Shown here one piece after another: positions 43,287 to 52,107 of a stretch of 64,000 bases of DNA. The DNA is from Clostridium_AD sp050717535 (GTDB lineage: Bacteria > Bacillota > Clostridia > Clostridiales > Clostridiaceae): assembly GCF_050717535.1 (NCBI RefSeq), contig NZ_JBOITM010000071.1, forward strand, positions 1 to 64,000. Reading direction: 5' to 3'. Position 1 is the stretch's first letter; the number at the start of each line of letters is the position of its first letter. The notes beneath the pieces were generated by a model. The model saw only the letters and a program-made list of their open reading frames with translations. It had not been told where the DNA came from and searched no databases. A program made the position numbers and the translations under genes.

Positions 43287-45182
43287 ATGCAAACAGGTTG
43301 GAATTTTCCAAGTAATAATTATGGTCAACTCACAGGAATTGGTGAGGCAGGTATCGAAACATTCAAAGGCGCTCCGTACAGTTCTTTAGCTCGTGAAATA
43401 TGTCAAAACTCACTTGATGCAAGACTTGACGTTAATAAACCAGTCATTGTTGAATTCTCAAAATTCTATATAGATTCTGAGGAAGTGCCAGGGAGTGATG
43501 AACTAAAAGATGCATTGAGCAGGTGTAATGACTTTTGGGAAAGGCAAGGTAATAAGAAGACTGCTAATTTTTTCAAAAAAGCTTTAGATGTGGCTTCTAG
43601 TAATAAGATAGCGGTACTAAGAATAAGTGATTTCAATACTACTGGACTAACGGGTTCTGATAAAGAATATAATACACCTTGGCAAAATTTAGTGAAATCT
43701 TCTGGAGTATCTGACAAAGGTGGTTCAGCTGGAGGCAGCTTTGGTATTGGAAAATCTGCTCCATTTGCATGCTCTGAGGTAAGGACAATATTTTACAGTA
43801 CGCTTGATAAAGATTATCTTAATGCGGCGCAAGGAGTGGCTCGCCTTGTTTCTTTTAAAGATATAACAAATGATACAACTCAAGGGATTGGTTACTATGG
43901 CGAAATGCAAAGGAATAAGTCACTAACAAGCCAGTTAGGGTTGGATAACAGATTTGAGAGACACGGAAAAACAGGTACAGATGTATATATATTGGGGTTC
44001 ATTGAGAATGAAGAATGGGAAAAAGAAATGATAAAGTCTGTATTAGATGGCTTTTTAATTTCAATCTTCCAAGAAAAATTAGTTGTGAAAATTGAGAAAA
44101 ATGGAATTTCAAAAGAAACGTTACCTTTTTTTATTGATAAATATAAAAATGAAGCAAAGCTTGCGTATAATTACTACCAAGTATTAACCTCAGAAAATAG
44201 TGAGAAAATTGTAACGTCTTTTGAAGACTTAGGGGGAATTGAACTTTATGTGCTAATGCAGCCCAATTTACATAGAAAAGTTTTAGTTTCAAGAAGCAGT
44301 GGGATGAAGATTTTTGACAAACAAAATATTTCTAGTACTATACAATTCGCCAGCATATTAATTTTAAAAGACGATAAAATAAATTCTTATTTTAGAGAAA
44401 TGGAAACCCCACAACATAATGCATGGGAAGCGGACAGGCATTATGAACCTAAAAAAGCAAAGAAGGCACGAGCACAGCTTTTTAAATATATTAAGGAAAC
44501 AATATTATCATTAGGTCGTAGTAATGTCTCTGATGAAATAGATGCAGAGGGTGTTGGTGAATATTTACCTGACGAGTTGAATTTTGAACAACGGGAGGGT
44601 CAAACAGATAAAGATGAGTCTATAACGGACAAAACAAAGGATATTGAACTAAAGGTTGTAGATAGGGTTACTATATTTAAGGGATCTGCGGAAACAAAAG
44701 GAAAGCATGTAGAGGAAGATGACGATATCACTGGCGATAATGATGATGGCAGTGATAACGATAACGGTGACAGTGATAATGACACGGGGAATAAGAGAAA
44801 TGGTGGTCAGCACAATAAAACATCAGCAAATGGAAACGAAGATGGTGAAAACAATATAAAAAAAGAGGTAGAACTCAGAACATCTTATGTTAGGACCTTT
44901 GTGATTGATGATCTTCATAACAAATACAAGCTTACAATAATGCCAGAAAGATCCTCTCTTTTAGGGTATGTTAAAGTTAAACTATCAGGAGAACAAAGTA
45001 GTGTTATGGCAAAAGTAAAGAATGCTTATTTGAATGACGATAAGATGAAATCCTTAAAATGCTGTGATGGTAAGATTTTTGTAAAAAACATATCACAGAA
45101 ACAAAAGATGACACTTTCATTTATTTTAGATTACACCGAAAACTGTTCTATGGAGGTAAGTCTTTATGGATATTCGAAATAA
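43287..45182 (+). CDS. GHKL (Hsp90/MutL-like) ATPase, first gene of four-gene operon
   Basis: A protein of 631 residues; GAGGCG precedes the ATG. The ATP-binding fold is visible: EICQNSLDA (N-box, about 36-44), LRISDFNTTGLTG (D-x-G-like, about 112) and GGSAGGSFGIGKSAP (glycine lid, about 149). The middle is mixed alpha/beta. Residues about 475-525 form an acidic, Asn/Gly-rich linker (DDDITGDNDDGSDNDNG) ahead of a C-terminal beta domain. GHKL ATPases act as nucleotide-driven clamps in several defence systems. Its end overlaps the next gene by 17 bases. Confidence 0.85.
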   Translation: MQTGWNFPSNNYGQLTGIGEAGIETFKGAPYSSLAREICQNSLDARLDVNKPVIVEFSKFYIDSEEVPGSDELKDALSRCNDFWERQGNKKTANFFKKALDVASSNKIAVLRISDFNTTGLTGSDKEYNTPWQNLVKSSGVSDKGGSAGGSFGIGKSAPFACSEVRTIFYSTLDKDYLNAAQGVARLVSFKDITNDTTQGIGYYGEMQRNKSLTSQLGLDNRFERHGKTGTDVYILGFIENEEWEKEMIKSVLDGFLISIFQEKLVVKIEKNGISKETLPFFIDKYKNEAKLAYNYYQVLTSENSEKIVTSFEDLGGIELYVLMQPNLHRKVLVSRSSGMKIFDKQNISSTIQFASILILKDDKINSYFREMETPQHNAWEADRHYEPKKAKKARAQLFKYIKETILSLGRSNVSDEIDAEGVGEYLPDELNFEQREGQTDKDESITDKTKDIELKVVDRVTIFKGSAETKGKHVEEDDDITGDNDDGSDNDNGDSDNDTGNKRNGGQHNKTSANGNEDGENNIKKEVELRTSYVRTFVIDDLHNKYKLTIMPERSSLLGYVKVKLSGEQSSVMAKVKNAYLNDDKMKSLKCCDGKIFVKNISQKQKMTLSFILDYTENCSMEVSLYGYSK

Positions 45183-46032
45183 ACTATACCCTTATCCTGT
45201 ACTTAGTGTGTTTTCAGATGATTATGTTGGAGACGGCTATATTGCTGAAGTTAAAGCAGTAAGAGATATTAAGGATATTATTTTTCACTTAAATTTACTG
45301 ATGGATAATGAAGAGCTACAAAAACTTATTGATGAAGATATGGCTGAATATATATTTCATATTGAGTGTTCACAAACCTCATATCGTACAGTTTTAAGAA
45401 CAAAAGAAATAGAAAACATTAAGCGAATACCAGAGAGTAAGTTGAATGGTCGTGTTGCAGTATGCTCATTTATTGTAGCAAAAGTAAGGTTAGAAAATTA
45501 TACTAATTCTAAATTTAATCCTGATTATGGGAACACACCCTTTAATATTGATAGGGGAAGTATTTTAGCTATTGGAGGTCAGACTAACATTGAAATAACT
45601 AAGGAGACCGAAGAGTTATCAAAAATACCGTCGATTTTTTCTGTTCTAAGACGTGATACAGATGATAATATTGGCATGCAGGTAGAAATTGATGGAGATA
45701 AGATTAAGTTGTGGTTATCCAATGAGGAATTTTATAACTATAGAAGTGCATCGAATATGCCGATGTTGCAAGCAATACTTCATTCAGCATTAATATTACC
45801 TGCTCTTATATACACATTTGAAACTGTAAAAAATGCAGGAATTGAGGAGTATGATTCGTATAGGTGGTTTAAAGCAATTGAAAGGATATTAAAGAAGTCA
45901 AAAATTGATTTTAATACTGAAACTCTAGAAAATATACCATCCTATGAAATAGCTCAGAAACTACTTGATTTGCCGATAAATCGTGCATTATCATCATTGT
46001 TACAAATTGGAACGGAGGATGAGGAGGAATGA
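45166..46032 (+). CDS. Hypothetical protein, second gene of GHKL-helicase operon
   Basis: A protein of 288 residues. The start overlaps the GHKL gene and has GGAGG upstream; the end overlaps the next gene by 4 bases. I recognise no domain. The N-terminal 140 residues are mixed strands and helices (YGNTPFNIDRGSILAIGG in the middle). The C-terminal part includes MLQAILHSALILPALIY, which is hydrophobic but broken, and an acidic end. Such tight overlap implies a stoichiometric complex with its neighbours. It is probably a structural subunit specific to this system. Confidence 0.7.
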   Translation: MDIRNKLYPYPVLSVFSDDYVGDGYIAEVKAVRDIKDIIFHLNLLMDNEELQKLIDEDMAEYIFHIECSQTSYRTVLRTKEIENIKRIPESKLNGRVAVCSFIVAKVRLENYTNSKFNPDYGNTPFNIDRGSILAIGGQTNIEITKETEELSKIPSIFSVLRRDTDDNIGMQVEIDGDKIKLWLSNEEFYNYRSASNMPMLQAILHSALILPALIYTFETVKNAGIEEYDSYRWFKAIERILKKSKIDFNTETLENIPSYEIAQKLLDLPINRALSSLLQIGTEDEEE

Positions 46033-46772
46033 AAATTTCTTTTTTAAAGGAGGAAGCACTTGATACCTTAAAGGGTAATATTGGGACAAACTTAAAAAAC
46101 TACACAAATCCCACAAATGATTGGATTACTGATTATTTTGATGGTCAATCCCCATTTGTTGAATATAAGATTGAGGTTAATGATTTTGTGCTAGATATGT
46201 CAGAAGAAAAGCCTAATCAAACTGATTTAGAAAATACAAAAAGATTATATACTAATTTAATGATGCTCACAGAAACACAGGCAACAGATGAGCGCTTGTG
46301 GGCTGGTTTAGAGCATGGTGTCTTTTGGAATTATATGAGGTATAGATGGTCACTTAATAGAGTAATGCCAAGTGAACTTAATATAAATAGTAGATTTTTC
46401 TATTACCGTACTACTATTCGTCATTCTATAATAAGAAACACTCTATCAAAATTGTGGTGGATTGGTAAACTAACCTATGATAAAAGTAGGAAAGACCCAT
46501 TTGAATTGACTAATGTATTAAAAATCGATTTTACAACAAGAATGAATGATCTTTTCTCAAGTAATTATTCAAATAATCCTTTAATTGTAAGAGCATTTTT
46601 GTCTTCAATAAAGAGTTTTGAAGATAATGGAGTATTTATAAGTAAGTATGTTTATAGAGAAGCTACTAAGTATTTGAATGTTCTTGGGGGTACATATATT
46701 TTAGATTGTTTTACGCAGCAGGAACTTGCTGAAAAGATAACAAAACAGGTGCAGCAGTTAATATTAGATTAA
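46029..46772 (+). CDS. DUF6339-like protein
   Basis: A protein of 247 residues; the ATG overlaps the preceding stop, with GAGGAGG just upstream. It begins MKISFLKEEALDTLKGNIG and continues with an aromatic central block (DERLWAGLEHGVFWNYMRYRW, split around 100-120) and HSIIRNTLSKLWWIGKL. From memory this matches DUF6339, a family found next to helicase genes in defence islands, but I cannot confirm it here. No catalytic motif is visible. It lies 80 bases before the helicase and is probably in the same transcript. Confidence 0.6.
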   Translation: MKISFLKEEALDTLKGNIGTNLKNYTNPTNDWITDYFDGQSPFVEYKIEVNDFVLDMSEEKPNQTDLENTKRLYTNLMMLTETQATDERLWAGLEHGVFWNYMRYRWSLNRVMPSELNINSRFFYYRTTIRHSIIRNTLSKLWWIGKLTYDKSRKDPFELTNVLKIDFTTRMNDLFSSNYSNNPLIVRAFLSSIKSFEDNGVFISKYVYREATKYLNVLGGTYILDCFTQQELAEKITKQVQQLILD

Positions 46773-46852
46773 AAAGAGCTGAGATATAATTTATTCGGGA
46801 AATATATCGATCAAGCAAAATATACCTAATAGATGAAGGGTAGTGTAATAAA

Positions 46853-49408
46853 ATGAAATATAAATCCTTAGATTTAGTAAAAATAAGAAAAGACAATGAA
46901 GGTAAATTTAGCAAAGAACCACGTTCTCACCAAATTGAGTCCTATGAGGCATTAAATAAAGTATTTACATTTCCTATGGACGATTACAAAGGGGGACTCC
47001 TAGTTTTGCCAACAGGTGCAGGTAAAACTTTTACTGCTGTTAGCTGGATTTGTAATAATGTATTACCAAAAAACATCAAAGTTTTATGGCTAGCTCAATC
47101 CTCATATTTATTAGACCAGGCCTGTAATTCTTTTTTAGAAAATTCAATAAATATACCACCAAGTCGTGATACTTTAAATGTTAGGGTAGTATCTGGTAAC
47201 CCATCACATTCTAATTCTTCTGAAATTGAAATTACCGATGATGTGCTTATAATGACTACTCAGACAGCCATAGCTAACTTTAATAATGATCCTGAAAATA
47301 AAAATGGAGAAAAGGTGGATACATATTTTAAAAGGTTCATAAAAAGTTTTAAGGATACACAACTATTTGTTGTCTTAGATGAAGCTCACCATGCACCGGC
47401 ATATGGGTGTAGAAATCTACTTACTGAGATGAGAGAAACTATTTCTAATCTCTATATCTTGGGACTCACTGCAACACCTACATATAGTGATAAAAGAAAT
47501 AGTGGTTGGCTATTTAAAATATTTGATAGGGGAATAATCTATGAGGCAAAGAAAACTAAACTAATAGCAGAAAACGTTCTAGCACTTCCAGTTTATATAG
47601 AGAAACCAACAGGTAGGGATTTAGAGGTTGATGATAAACTATACAATCGATTAGTAAAAGAGCATAAGGATTTGCCTGCTGATATAGTTGAAAAATTAGC
47701 AAATGATTCTGCTAGGAATGATTATATAGTGCACGACTATATTAAAAATAAAGATATATACGGTAAAACTATTATTTTTGCAGACCGTTGGTTTCAATGT
47801 GAATATTTAAAGACTAAGTTAAATGCCGTAGCTGGGATAAAAGCTGAAGTAATTTACTCAAGAATTGATTCAAAAGGAAATTCAGTGGATGAAAGAAATA
47901 AAAGATCTACCACCGAGAATGAGAAGGTTCTAAATGATTTTAAAGATGGAAAATATGATGTGTTAATAAATGTGAAGATGATGACGGAGGGTGTTGACGT
48001 ACCTGATGTAAAAACTGTTTTTCTTACAAGACAGACAACCAGTTCAATTTTAATGACACAGATGGTAGGACGGGCTTTGCGTGGTAAAAAAGCTGGTGGA
48101 GGAAAAGACAAGTCAGAGGCTAATATTGTCCTATTCCTTGATAACTGGAAGAGAGTTATAGATTGGGCTAATCCAATGGGGGATGGAGTTGAAAATTCGA
48201 AGCCTACGGTTAGAGGATACTATCCAAAAGAATACATATCTATTAGCTTAATAGAACAGCTATCTAAGCAAATTAATAATGGAATTAATATAGCAGATGC
48301 ACCCTATTTATCGTACATTCCAACTGGGTGGTATCAAACAGAATATACAGTAGGTATTACAGATGAGGGCGAAGAAGAAATGCAAACATACTCTGAATTT
48401 ATAATGGTATATGATAAAAATAAAAGTAAGTTCGAGGCTTTCATTGAGAAGAATATAAATAGTATACCCGAAAAATTTGCAGATGAAAAAGTAGAAGAAG
48501 ATATTATTATGTCTTGGTTAGATGGAATAATTGAAAATTATTTTGACTTAAATGAGGATGACATTGGAGGAAAATTAAAATCTTATTTAACTAAAATCAT
48601 AAGACATTTGGCACAGAATGGCGAAGCACCTTTGTACCATTCTTTTGATGAAAGAAATAGTTATAATCTTGATGAAACGGCAAAATCATTAATGAGTAAA
48701 GATGCAATTACAAAGCACATTGCTTTACAAAATGAATTTAATAAACAAGGCAGTTTATGGAAGGTGTTTTATAGAGATTATAATAGATTTAAAGCAGCAT
48801 ATGATACAGTGGAGAATAGGCTTGTTTATATTATGATAAATGGTGTAGCAATAGGGGAAGCTTCTGTATGTGTAGATGAATATCCACCTATCAATAGAGA
48901 AATAAGTGAAGCTGAAAAAGATCAAATAATGAGGCGTGATGGATATAGATGCGTTTGTTGCGGTAAGGAAAAAGGGAGGGGTGTAAGGCTTGAAATAGAT
49001 CATATACTTTCATTTTCAATGAGAGGAGTTACAAATGTTGAAAACTCTCAAACTTTATGTAAAGAGTGTAATATAAGAAAAGGAAATAATGAGATTAATT
49101 TTAAAGATATTTACAAATCAAATTTACAACACTCAAAAGAATTAACATTAATTCCGAGAACGGCTAAAGAGCTTCCACAATTTACATTAAGAAGAACTAT
49201 TAATTTTTTCTATCATTGCAAGGCGGTTTCAGATATTAAATTCCACGTAAGAAGTACGGGGAAATATTATTCATCATGGAGTATTGAGCTTTTTTCAGGT
49301 AATAATATTGAATGGTTAATGAATTATGAAAAAGAATTATTGGAGTATATTCAAGAGGATTTGAATTGCCCGCAGGTTAAAAGAATTAATATTACAAGCA
49401 TTATATAA
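46853..49408 (+). CDS. SF2 helicase with C-terminal HNH nuclease domain
   Basis: A protein of 851 residues. Helicase motifs: HQIESYEALNKVF (Q-like), LPTGAGKTFTA (about 52), VVLDEAHHAPA (about 175), LGLTATPTYSD, and QMVGRALRGKKAGGG (motif VI). Residues 500-680 are a helical linker. The end holds an HNH endonuclease (about 692-745): RRDGYRCVCCGKEK, then LEIDHILSFSMRG, and CKECNIRKGN, with CxxC pairs for zinc and the catalytic H after D. It is the probable effector of the four-gene operon, translocating on DNA and cutting it. It differs in both domain content and sequence from the helicases at 15560 and 39306. Confidence 0.88.
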   Translation: MKYKSLDLVKIRKDNEGKFSKEPRSHQIESYEALNKVFTFPMDDYKGGLLVLPTGAGKTFTAVSWICNNVLPKNIKVLWLAQSSYLLDQACNSFLENSINIPPSRDTLNVRVVSGNPSHSNSSEIEITDDVLIMTTQTAIANFNNDPENKNGEKVDTYFKRFIKSFKDTQLFVVLDEAHHAPAYGCRNLLTEMRETISNLYILGLTATPTYSDKRNSGWLFKIFDRGIIYEAKKTKLIAENVLALPVYIEKPTGRDLEVDDKLYNRLVKEHKDLPADIVEKLANDSARNDYIVHDYIKNKDIYGKTIIFADRWFQCEYLKTKLNAVAGIKAEVIYSRIDSKGNSVDERNKRSTTENEKVLNDFKDGKYDVLINVKMMTEGVDVPDVKTVFLTRQTTSSILMTQMVGRALRGKKAGGGKDKSEANIVLFLDNWKRVIDWANPMGDGVENSKPTVRGYYPKEYISISLIEQLSKQINNGINIADAPYLSYIPTGWYQTEYTVGITDEGEEEMQTYSEFIMVYDKNKSKFEAFIEKNINSIPEKFADEKVEEDIIMSWLDGIIENYFDLNEDDIGGKLKSYLTKIIRHLAQNGEAPLYHSFDERNSYNLDETAKSLMSKDAITKHIALQNEFNKQGSLWKVFYRDYNRFKAAYDTVENRLVYIMINGVAIGEASVCVDEYPPINREISEAEKDQIMRRDGYRCVCCGKEKGRGVRLEIDHILSFSMRGVTNVENSQTLCKECNIRKGNNEINFKDIYKSNLQHSKELTLIPRTAKELPQFTLRRTINFFYHCKAVSDIKFHVRSTGKYYSSWSIELFSGNNIEWLMNYEKELLEYIQEDLNCPQVKRINITSII

Positions 49409-49594
49409 AAAGTGTTAGCACTAAAATTGAAGGGTTAGATCAATAGCTTTTTTAAATCATAGAAGAAGACCAGCTAGTTAAAGTCAACTATTTATTTTAA
49501 ATTTGTTTAAAGTTATTTACATTAATTTTTGGCACAACAAAAAGACCGTTTCGAAAGACGAACGATGGTAAAAAAAAGGAGGTAATAAAATAAA

Positions 49595-49926
49595 TTAGGC
49601 AGCTATAATAGTCTTATTCTCTAAAAACATTTTCTGGTGTAATTTAGGCTCTCTAATTTGGTACTCTTGTTGATTTTTTAAAACAGCAAATAGGTATTTA
49701 ATAAGCTTATGCATAATTGCAACTAAAGCGACTTTTGCCTTTTAGGTTTTCTTTGTAGTACTTAAGTAAAACTTGATTTGTAGCTTCTCCATTGCGTTTA
49801 GTTCTAATAGAAGCTAATGCAGCAGCATAGAGAGCTCTTCTACCAAATCGTGTACCACGTTTAGACATTTTAACTCTATCACCTTTAAACTTACCTGATT
49901 CATTAACAGCAGGATCAACTCCAATG
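49595..49926 (-). pseudogene. IS110-family transposase relic (C-terminal part)
   Basis: On the minus strand the DNA encodes GVDPAVNESGKFKGDRVKMS, KRGTRFGRRALYAAALAS and LLKYYKEN. After one frameshift it continues KVALVAIMHKLIKYLFAVLK and ends with a stop at 49597-49595. This is the transposase_20 end of IS110 enzymes (GIDP, KMSKRG, RRALY). The N-terminal DEDD domain is missing and the right edge runs directly into the next gene, marking a deletion junction. The rest of 49409-49594 holds no gene; AAAAGGAGG at 49574-49582 precedes nothing. Confidence 0.8.
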
Positions 49927-50400
49927 CGTAAAATACAGGAATCTATAGATGGAAAAGTTGGACCTTTAAATTTGATTTTTGATTATCTAATTGCTAATGA
50001 TTATCTGAAGATAATATTGTCAAAAGCAGATTTTTATTTAGCGGAGTGGTATACAAAATATGAGACATCAAATCTTAATGATTTAAGGACAAAGATAGAT
50101 GCAACAAAAGATTTAATTAGATTATGTAGACAAAATGATAAACGGGAAGAAACTTTGAAATTTATTTTTTGGTCATTATTTGCATTGTCAGTTGATAAGA
50201 ATTCTTATGAAGAAAAGGTTTCCTTAATTGCAGATTTCGCACATATGATTGAAATTGATGAAAAAACTATTAGAGATATCGCTAAGGTCATCAAAGTTAT
50301 TTTTGGTGAGGAAGAAGAGGAATTCAAATTTGAAACAGATGAGATACCAATTGAATTTGGCGAAGTATTAAACAATACCATAGGCTATAAAGTTAAATAA
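49924..50400 (+). pseudogene. TerB-like protein, 5'-truncated
   Basis: A frame of 158 residues. The ATG lies at the edge of the IS110 relic and has no ribosome binding site, so the original N-terminus was lost. The remaining protein is helical; FIFWSLFALSVDKNSYEEKV and IADFAHMIEIDEKTIRDI parallel the second TerB repeat of the proteins at 24508 and 27227. It ends acidic (VIFGEEEEEFKFETDE). It probably once began an operon with the AAA ATPase and the Hsp70-like gene downstream. It may still be translated, but in truncated form. Confidence 0.55.
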
Positions 50401-50441
50401 TATAAGAGCTATTTTAGACAAGAGATTTGGGGGAGTGTAAA

Positions 50442-51938
50442 ATGATTCATCATAATTTAAAAGAAAAACTAATACGTTACATAGATGCTGGATTTCCAAT
50501 CATTTATATTAATAGTTTTGAAGAAAATAAAATAGATGAAATAATTCAATCTGCGGCTTGTGGTAGAAAAATTCTAGAGTGGAATGGATTTAATGGGTTT
50601 GTTGACTTCAAGACTAAGTCCACTTTTATAGCGGATTATTCTCTAAAAGATACCTTGACATTGCTGAAAACAGAGGGTGAATTAGATAGAAAACTATTGA
50701 TTTTAAAAGATATGCATTCTTTTATGGAAGATGCTAATATTATTGCACAGATAAAAGGAATTGTTGGCAATATAAATGCTGGGCTTGACACAAATATTAT
50801 AATGATTTCTTCAGTGTTATCTATTCCAAGGGAGCTTGAAAAGTATATCACTGTGTTAGATATGGATTATTTAAGTACTAATGAAGTAGAAAAGATTATT
50901 CAAGCATTTATTAATGATAACTCTTTACAAAATATTAATCTGAACTTTTTAGAAGAAATGTCAGTTGCATTTAAGGGATTATCAGAATTTGAGATTAATA
51001 ATATCCTAGCACTTGCGTATGCAGATGATGGTGAATTGACACGCAAAGATTTAATACTTGTTTTTGATCAAAAGCAGCAGATGATAAAGAAATCAGGAAT
51101 TCTTGAAATGATTCCACTTAAGGAAAGCATGGATGATGTTGGCGGTTTGGAAAACTTAAAGGTCTGGTTAACACGTAAGGCCCGGATTTTCAAAAATATC
51201 GGTAAAGCACAGGCATTTGGTGTAGATATGCCCAAAGGCGTTTTAATAGCTGGAATGCCAGGATGCGGTAAGTCATTGAATGCAAAAGCTGCAGCAAAGC
51301 TATTTGAAGTTCCACTTCTACGCTTGGATATGGGAAGATTATTGGGTAAGTATGTGGGAGAATCTGAAGGTAATATGAGAAAAGCAATTGCATTGGCAGA
51401 GGCAATTTCACTTTGCGTTTTATGGATTGATGAACTTGAAAAGGCATTTGCAGGAGTTGGTGGCGATGGTGGTGGTGCAGAGGTTACAACTAGATTGTTT
51501 GGGAATTTTCTAACTTGGATGCAGGAAAAAGATAGTCCGGCGTTTGTTGTCGCAACCGCAAATGATATTACAAAACTTCCACCTGAATTATTCCGTAAAG
51601 GTCGGTTTGATGAAATTTTCTATGTAGGGTTACCTAATGATGAAGAGCGTAAAAAGATTTTTGAAATTCATATAGGGAAACGAAGAAAGGTTGATTTGAG
51701 CAAAATTAATATAGGCGAATTGGTAGCCAAAACTAAAGGATACAGTGGTGCTGATATTGAAGGGGTTATTAAAGAAAGCATAGAAACGGTCTTTTCCGAT
51801 GGGAAATTAAAACTAACAACAAATGATATTCTTATCTCCATTAAAAGTACTCATTCTCTTTCTGAAATAATGAAAGAGCCACTAGAGAAAATGTCTAAGG
51901 AATATGAAAATCGCAAATTAAAGAATGCATCAAAATAA
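50442..51938 (+). CDS. Ycf46-like AAA+ ATPase
   Basis: A protein of 498 residues. ATG 50442 follows GGGGGAGTG. The N-terminal 240 residues include the degenerate P-loop-like start (GFPIIYINSFEENK) seen in this family. The AAA+ core is very typical: GVLIAGMPGCGKSLNAKAAA (Walker A, about 268), LLGKYVGESEGNMRKAIALA, CVLWIDELEKAF (Walker B, about 327), FVVATANDI, and LFRKGRFDEIFYVGLPNDE (arginine finger and end of domain). It is close to cyanobacterial/plastid Ycf46. Here it neighbours TerB-like and Hsp70-like genes, so a protein-remodelling role in the same module is likely. Confidence 0.88.
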   Translation: MIHHNLKEKLIRYIDAGFPIIYINSFEENKIDEIIQSAACGRKILEWNGFNGFVDFKTKSTFIADYSLKDTLTLLKTEGELDRKLLILKDMHSFMEDANIIAQIKGIVGNINAGLDTNIIMISSVLSIPRELEKYITVLDMDYLSTNEVEKIIQAFINDNSLQNINLNFLEEMSVAFKGLSEFEINNILALAYADDGELTRKDLILVFDQKQQMIKKSGILEMIPLKESMDDVGGLENLKVWLTRKARIFKNIGKAQAFGVDMPKGVLIAGMPGCGKSLNAKAAAKLFEVPLLRLDMGRLLGKYVGESEGNMRKAIALAEAISLCVLWIDELEKAFAGVGGDGGGAEVTTRLFGNFLTWMQEKDSPAFVVATANDITKLPPELFRKGRFDEIFYVGLPNDEERKKIFEIHIGKRRKVDLSKINIGELVAKTKGYSGADIEGVIKESIETVFSDGKLKLTTNDILISIKSTHSLSEIMKEPLEKMSKEYENRKLKNASK

Positions 51939-51950
51939 GGGGATAGAAGT

Positions 51951-52045
51951 ATGTATGAAATTAAAGGGGAAACCTAAGCATTGAAGGAGATTATTTAACT
52001 GCAGTCAATCAGATAGACCAAAGAGGCGTTTTAAAAGAGAACTAG
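51951..52045 (+). pseudogene. Frameshifted small gene
   Basis: It begins MYEIKGE, hits a stop after 8 codons, and continues in another frame as LSIEGDYLTAVNQIDQRGVL to a stop at 52043-52045. AGGGGATAG precedes the ATG. It looks like a short gene between the AAA and Hsp70 genes broken by one indel. Family unknown. Confidence 0.35.
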
Positions 52046-52107
52046 CTTGCGGGTCGATTTGTAGAAAAGTAATTTTGTAATTTTAACATAAGAGGAGTGG
52101 GAGAAAA

